From positions 11,238,501-11,302,500 of the forward strand of contig CM055876.1 of NCBI GenBank assembly GCA_029582165.1: a DNA stretch of 64,000 bases, in the 5' to 3' direction. Under the pieces are notes generated by a model, which did not search any database, was not told where the DNA came from, and saw only the letters and a list, made by a program, of their open reading frames with translations. Below, piece by piece: positions 59,667 through 64,000 of this stretch. The position numbers were made by a program, and so were the translations under genes. The stretch is from Portulaca oleracea. Taxonomy: Eukaryota > Streptophyta > Magnoliopsida > Caryophyllales > Portulacaceae. Positions within the stretch are counted from its first letter, which is position 1. Each line of letters opens with the position of its first letter.

Positions 59667-60550
59667 AACATCACGGAATAAATCAAACTCAAGTTCATGT
59701 TCCCTATCCTAAACTTCATCTTTCCACATTGTACATCTATGACACACCCTACGGTAGCAAGAAAAGGTCTCCCCAAAATGATTTGGTTACGGGAATCTTC
59801 GGGCATATCAAGGACGACAAAATCAATCGACACATAGCAATCACCCACCTTAAGGGGAAAATCCTCCAAAATACCCTTAGGGTACTTGATAGAACGATCC
59901 GCCATTTGCAATGACATGGTAGTTGGTCTCAACTCTCCTAGGTTCAACCGTTCATACAAAGAATAGGGCATTAAGCTTACACTAGAACCCACATCACACA
60001 AAGCTCGGTCAACGGTTAAGCTACCTAGGCCACATGGAATACTAAAGCTTCCCGGGTCCTTAAGCTTAGGAGTAAGCTTGTTAAGAACCACAGAACTACA
60101 TTCTTCAGTCAAAGCAACTTCCTCAATTTCATCAATTTTCCTCTTTTTAGAGAGGATTTCTTTCAAAAACTTTGCATACAAAGGCATTTGAGATAAAACA
60201 TCCAAAAACGGCACATTCACATTCAATTGCTTTAACATATTAAAGAACTTGCCGAATTTTGCATCAAATTTAGCCTTAGCATATCTTTGAGGAAAGGGTA
60301 ACGGTGGTTTGTAAACTCTAGGTGGAGATGAAGGTCGGGTTTCGGTGTTCTCTTTTGAATGCTCACTCTCAAGGTCTTTCTCTCTTTCAAAACTAACAAC
60401 ATTCTCACTAGGCTTCTCAACCTCTTTCTTAACCACTACTCCCCCATGCTTGGTATTTGGCACGCTAGGTCCCTCATATTGTGTCCCACTCCTCAAAACA
60501 ATGGCATTACATTGTTCCTTAGGGTTAGGTTCGGGCTTTCCGGGAAGCAT
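59594..60550 (-). pseudogene. E4 aspartic protease with linker
   Basis: A 318-residue frame. The linker phrase CNAIVLRSGTQYEGP is followed by a Lys/Glu-rich stretch and FDAKFGKFFNMLKQLNVNVPF. The protease active site is DVGSS at D186, then SLMPYSLYERL and [10 protein letters not shown]. Catalytic Asp is kept. It is in the same frame as Gag, separated only by one TGA at 60,551-60,553; the methionine at 60,550 follows that stop and is not a natural start. The last ~35 residues are frameshift junk. Confidence 0.88.
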
Positions 60551-61951
60551 TCATGGAGGGGTAGTGGAGGTACCAGCTTGAATGGCAATTTGATTCTCAA
60601 GCATTTGAGTGTGGGTGCTCATAAGGTCAACTTTAGTAGCTAAGGCCTTAATCACCTCATCTTGTCTTTGTTGGTGCTCAAGTTGCCGTTGTTGATGATG
60701 TTGTTGAGACAACATCAAAGCTTGTATCATAGCCTCTAGGTTAGGCTTTTGGGGAGCTTGTGGTGGAGGTGCTTGGGGTTGTCTTTGTCCTTGGGGTTGA
60801 CCCATTTGGTTATTATTCCGGTAAGAAAAGTTGGGGTGGTACCTAAAACCGGGATTGTAAGTATTGGAAAAAGGGTCAAAGTTTTGCCTATGAGAAGGGT
60901 TACCAACATAGTTAACCACTTCGGTCGATTCATTGCTAACCAACCCACTAGGACAATTCAAGGTCTCATGCTCATATGATTGACACGACGCACATGGTTG
61001 GGGAGAGGGAGCATTCACATTCAACAAATCCATCTTCTTAGTCATGGCATCCAACTTAGCATTCAACATAGAAATAGCATCAACTTCATACTTACCTCCC
61101 GTTCTCTTGGAACGGGGCTTTGACCACTGGTAGCTATTGATCGCCATCTCCTCAATCAAAGTTTGGAGTTCCGCCACTGTCTTGGACATGATGTTGCCTC
61201 CCGCCGCCGCCAAGATGTTGGCCCTCAAGTTGTCATCCACCCCGTTGTAGAAGGCTTGTATCGGGACCCATGGTTCTAAACCATGGTGGGGGCATTGACA
61301 TAAGAGATCCTTGAACCTCTCCCACGCTTCATAGAGGGACTCATCCGGCTCTTGGACAAATGTTGAGATTTGATTCCGAAGGCTCGTCAACTTGCTAGGA
61401 GGAAAGTACTTCGCCAAGAATAGGCTAGCAAGTTGGTCAAAAGTGGTGATGGCAGAGCTTGTTGGAAGAGCGTTCAACCACACCCAAGCCTTCCCTTCAA
61501 GTGAAAAGGGAAACAATCGCAGCTAGATTGCATCGGGCGTTGCACCATTTGCCTTAAAGGTCTCACATGCTTGGTTGAATAGGCGAAGGTGCCGGTTGGG
61601 ATCTTCATTGGGGAGGCCATGGAATGGGTTGGCCTTCACCAAATTGATGAGTGAACTCCTCAGCTCGAAATCGTCAGAGGCCACTCTTGGAGGATTAATG
61701 GCGGAGGGTTGATTTGTGACATTTGGCATCACATAGGAGCCAAGCGTGATTCTAGGCCCTCCACCGCCGTCACCGCCGGACATGGTGTTCTTTCGCTTGG
61801 AGTTCTCTTCTTGTCTTCTCCGGGCGTGCTCTAACTTTTGCTTCTTTCGCCGGGAGCGAAAGGTTCTTTCGATTTCAAGATCAAGCTCAAAGAGTGGAGC
61901 TTTTTGCATGCACATAGAGTAAACCTCGCAAGACAAAAACAAAAACACCAA
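60551..61951 (-). pseudogene. gag: E4 Gag
   Basis: Two same-frame pieces, 61,951-61,523 and 61,516-60,551, separated by TAG at 61,523-61,525. The N-terminal piece has the Athila basic start (IERTFRSRRKKQK) and the NPFHGLPNEDPNRHLRLF motif. The second holds the capsid core (MFPFSLEGKAWVWLNALP, QEPDESLYEAWERFKDL) and an intact CCHC zinc knuckle C175-C178-H183-C188 (numbered from 61,516). A Gln-rich tail ends at the TGA before the protease linker. Start could be 61,951 or a downstream Met near 61,785. Confidence 0.88.
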
Positions 61952-62024
61952 GGAAAATCAAAACAGAAAATAAAAGACTTAGGAAACCTTAGGGTATTCG
62001 TTCAGTGGCTGGCTAGGGACAAAA

Positions 62025-62040
62025 TCCCCGGCAACGGCGC
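62025..62040 (-). other. E4 primer-binding site (tRNA-Asp type)
   Basis: The minus strand reads GCGCCGTTGCCGGGGA, the Athila-type site, 8 bases from the LTR edge. It is closer to the canonical form than that of E1, but the leading TGG is TTG. Confidence 0.85.
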
Positions 62041-62048
62041 AAAAAACT

Positions 62049-63506
62049 TGATAGGCCGCAAGTGCACGGGTGAAATTGTAGCATAAATCAAGGTCGTTCC
62101 CACAGGGACCTTTCCTTTCAACGCACTGAACTAGCCTCCTAGTTGATCGCTAAGTCGATCCGGTTATTGTTTTGAATCAACTAAATCTAACTCTAATCAC
62201 AATCAAAGTCTAAACAAACGAATATTCATTGAACTATTCTGATGAAATCAAGGGAAAAAGGTGTTCAGGGGATGAAACCTAAGTCAAATAACGAATCAAC
62301 AATGTGGATTGAACTCTCATTTCATTAATTTGCACAATCGAGGTTCGATAATCGCATAGAATACTTCGCAATGAGATTTTGCCACTAGAGCGAATTGCCA
62401 AGACTAACCAAGCACCTACTTTCGTGGTTATTTCGATTTAGTCAAGGTTAAAGATCTAATTATCTCAAGAACCCTAGTTAAAACATCTATGTCTAGATAA
62501 TTTTAACTAGTTCAATTTAGGTTTTCGGGTAATCAAACTTCTCCTTTCGGTACTTCATTCAACAACCTATAAACATGCAATTGGTGATCAAGAAAAAGCA
62601 ATAACAATTCAATTCAAAGACCAAATAGATTGAAACAAACTAAATTCATGATAATTCAATCCAACAAAGTCAATTCATCAAGCAACTTCAAAGGTTCATC
62701 CCCCAAACTAAAAGAACTACTCACAATTCATGTTTAAAACTACAAAGCAATTGAAATCTAGTCTAGAAAGCATATGGAAATCTATGAGAGATTGAGAAAT
62801 AAACCCAAGTGAAGAACAAACTTGCTACGAATCAACAATGGAGGACTTTTGCTCCTCCACTTCAAAGTATGTTCGAGTTGCTCTTCAATCTTCAATCTTC
62901 TCTCAATCTTTAATGATGGAATGGAATTTGGATGATGAATGATATGATTAGGGCATGAAATGGATGATGGTGGAATGATTCCCCTTTTACTCGGCCAGAA
63001 ATCCGCATAATATAGGCAAACATCATTTCAAAACCGCCGGAAATGAAAAGACAAGAGAGACACGGACCGTGCCAGGGTAGGCACGGACCGTGCCCAATGT
63101 GACACGGACCGTGCTCCCTGTGACACGGACCGTGCTCCCTGTGACACGGACCGTGTCAGCTTTCTTCTTGACTTTTCTCACTCTCTGGTCATAGACACGA
63201 CCCGTGCTCTTCCTGGGGGCACCCGTGTCACTGTTTTCTCGAGCTTAGGGGAACTTTGGGCCATTGTTTGGGCCTTGGATGATCCAACACCTCACTTCTT
63301 GGTCCTTTAAGCTCATAACTTGGATCTACACTTGCTTTTTGGGCTCGGTTTACATCGATTCTTCACAAATTCCCTACAAAACTCACCAAACTCCAAACCA
63401 AGTGTAATATGGGAAATTTGGGTATAAAATAACACAATCAAATCAAATATTTCCCAAATTCCAATCAATACAACCAAGTATTCATATATACAAGAAGCAC
63501 TTATCA
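62049..63506 (-). repeat. E4 5' LTR (1,458 bp)
   Basis: Plus strand TGATAGG...CTTATCA; normal U3-R-U5 order. It carries the palindrome cluster 63,058-63,160 and a 28-bp piece near 63,188 absent from the other LTR. The PBS-side sequence (TAGGCCGCAAGTGCACGGG, then CGTTCCCACAGGGA) is typical of plant Athila-type LTR ends. Confidence 0.88.
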
Positions 63507-63511
63507 CCATC
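63507..63511. other. Target-site duplication of E4 (CCATC), right copy
   Basis: Identical to 56,304-56,308; array segment I21 resumes with ACGGGTCCG. Confidence 0.92.
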
Positions 63512-64000
63512 ACGGGTCCGTATCTTGATGCTACCAATCCATGCAACCTCGCAAGTCGGGTCATTGCCCATATTCACAACCCCGGTGTTAACACTCTCAT
63601 AGGACTCAAACCAGTCCTTATAAGGACACATGTGGTAGGTGCACTCAGTACCGAGAACCCACTCATTCAAAGCTACCCTACTTGCCGAGGTAGCCAAAGC
63701 CTCATTCGTAACAATAAACCCCTCACCATTTGAATCAGACTCAACATAGTTTGCAGTACCAGATTTGGTGTGGTTATCATTACTACCCCTCTTTTGAGAT
63801 TTCTGCTTTGTCAAAAAATTACTCTCTTCATGCCCATTGTTACGACAGTAATTACACTTCTTATGCTGGTGAGGACTCCTAGACTTTGAACGGTTTTTAG
63901 ACTCCCCTCTATACCCGTTGCCATCATTGCCCATCCCCTTCCAAACAAGCCCTCACTAGTATGGTCATCACCCTCACTATCAAATCTCTCCTTAGCCAGT
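63507..64000 (-). pseudogene. gag: Array internal segment I21, right part: zinc knuckle and protease, runs off window
   Basis: Frame 63,934-63,482 carries the knuckle in frame (CNYCRNNGHEESNF, last Cys lost), linker and the protease loop VLGTEC, then runs into E4. The gag part is cut by the window edge at the EVKACLLS-homologous region. Confidence 0.83.

Larger units (their letters stand above)
56309..63506 (-). mobile_element. Non-autonomous Athila-like element with Gag and protease, 7,198 bp, aberrant 3' LTR (E4)
   Basis: On the minus strand: 5' LTR 63,506-62,049, tRNA-Asp-type PBS, Gag, protease, a 2.0-kb non-coding stretch, polypurine tract, 3' LTR. RT, RNase H and integrase are absent. 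The 3' LTR (56,309-57,251) lacks R-U5 and instead ends in an inverted copy of the U3 start, so both outer ends of the element are U3 ends (TGATAAG...CTTATCA). The flanking CCATC duplication is perfect, so it inserted in this form. Confidence 0.9.
7650..64000 (-). repeat. Tandem array of a ~2.1-kb copia LTR-gag-protease unit (TR-GAG-like), 22 internal segments
   Basis: PBS positions recur at about 8.40, 10.50, 12.60, 15.29, 16.92, 19.59, 21.69, 23.73, 25.38, 27.47, 29.54, 31.52, 33.60, 35.69, 37.76, 40.84, 47.03, 49.12, 51.17, 53.25 and 55.30 kb. The common spacing is 2.0-2.1 kb and all are in one orientation. Exceptions are two longer segments with extra LTR fragments, two with internal deletions and two enlarged by insertions; a third insertion splits the last segment. 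Each unit, read on the minus strand, is LTR, iMet PBS, gag, protease, truncated pre-integrase domain, ~110-bp tail, polypurine tract, next LTR. A TATA box lies ~391 bp from the PBS-side LTR edge. No integrase, RT or RNase H is present. The array runs off the right edge. Confidence 0.93.

Noticed and set aside
1..64000. Host protein-coding genes, rRNA or an envelope-like gene in the gypsy elements
   Set aside because: No frame outside Gag, protease and pol shows a recognisable domain, exon structure or conserved RNA. The space after pol in E1 is too short within the window to hold an additional gene.

Overview
This window looks like nuclear heterochromatin of a flowering plant, probably a eudicot. 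I recognise no host gene and no rRNA or tRNA gene. Everything I can read is LTR retrotransposon. The calls rest on plant-type Ty1/copia and Ty3/gypsy Gag, protease and polymerase motifs, on tRNA-complementary primer-binding sites (PBS), and on LTRs with TG...CA ends. I cannot name the species.

Layout. (1) 1-7,649: a decayed Athila-like Ty3/gypsy element on the minus strand. Integrase, RNase H, RT, protease and Gag are all broken by frameshifts or stops. It has a tRNA-Asp-type PBS and a long 5' LTR, and its 3' LTR lies beyond the left edge. (2) 7,650-64,000: a head-to-tail array, all on the minus strand, of a ~2.1-kb unit. Each unit is one ~630-650-bp copia LTR plus ~1.45 kb of internal sequence (iMet PBS, gag, protease, then an abrupt end before integrase, a short tail and a polypurine tract). 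There are 21 LTRs (here L1-L21), two LTR fragments and 22 internal segments (I0-I21). Neighbouring units share LTRs, as expected for unequal recombination or for tandem integration of one-LTR circles. The unit resembles the gag-only non-autonomous class called TR-GAG. (3) Three later insertions split array units: a solo LTR (39,634-40,611, diverged 5-bp target duplication), a 4.15-kb gypsy element with Gag only (42,511-46,664, target duplication ATTCT), and a 7.2-kb Athila-like element with Gag and protease only (56,309-63,506, target duplication CCATC).

Main points. Every array unit in which the site is visible carries the same stop at gag codon 24 and the same frameshift near codon 52, and no copy keeps the protease catalytic Asp, so the founder was already dead. 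A shared illegitimate junction at 13,729 and 18,038 shows that the array evolves by DNA-level exchange. The 7.2-kb element has a 3' LTR that folds back on itself, so both outer ends are U3 ends, yet it has a perfect target duplication. All four LTR families with readable U3 regions carry clusters of short GC-rich palindromes there.

Working together: no element here encodes a complete set of retrotransposition proteins. The three non-autonomous families would have needed RT and integrase from partners elsewhere.
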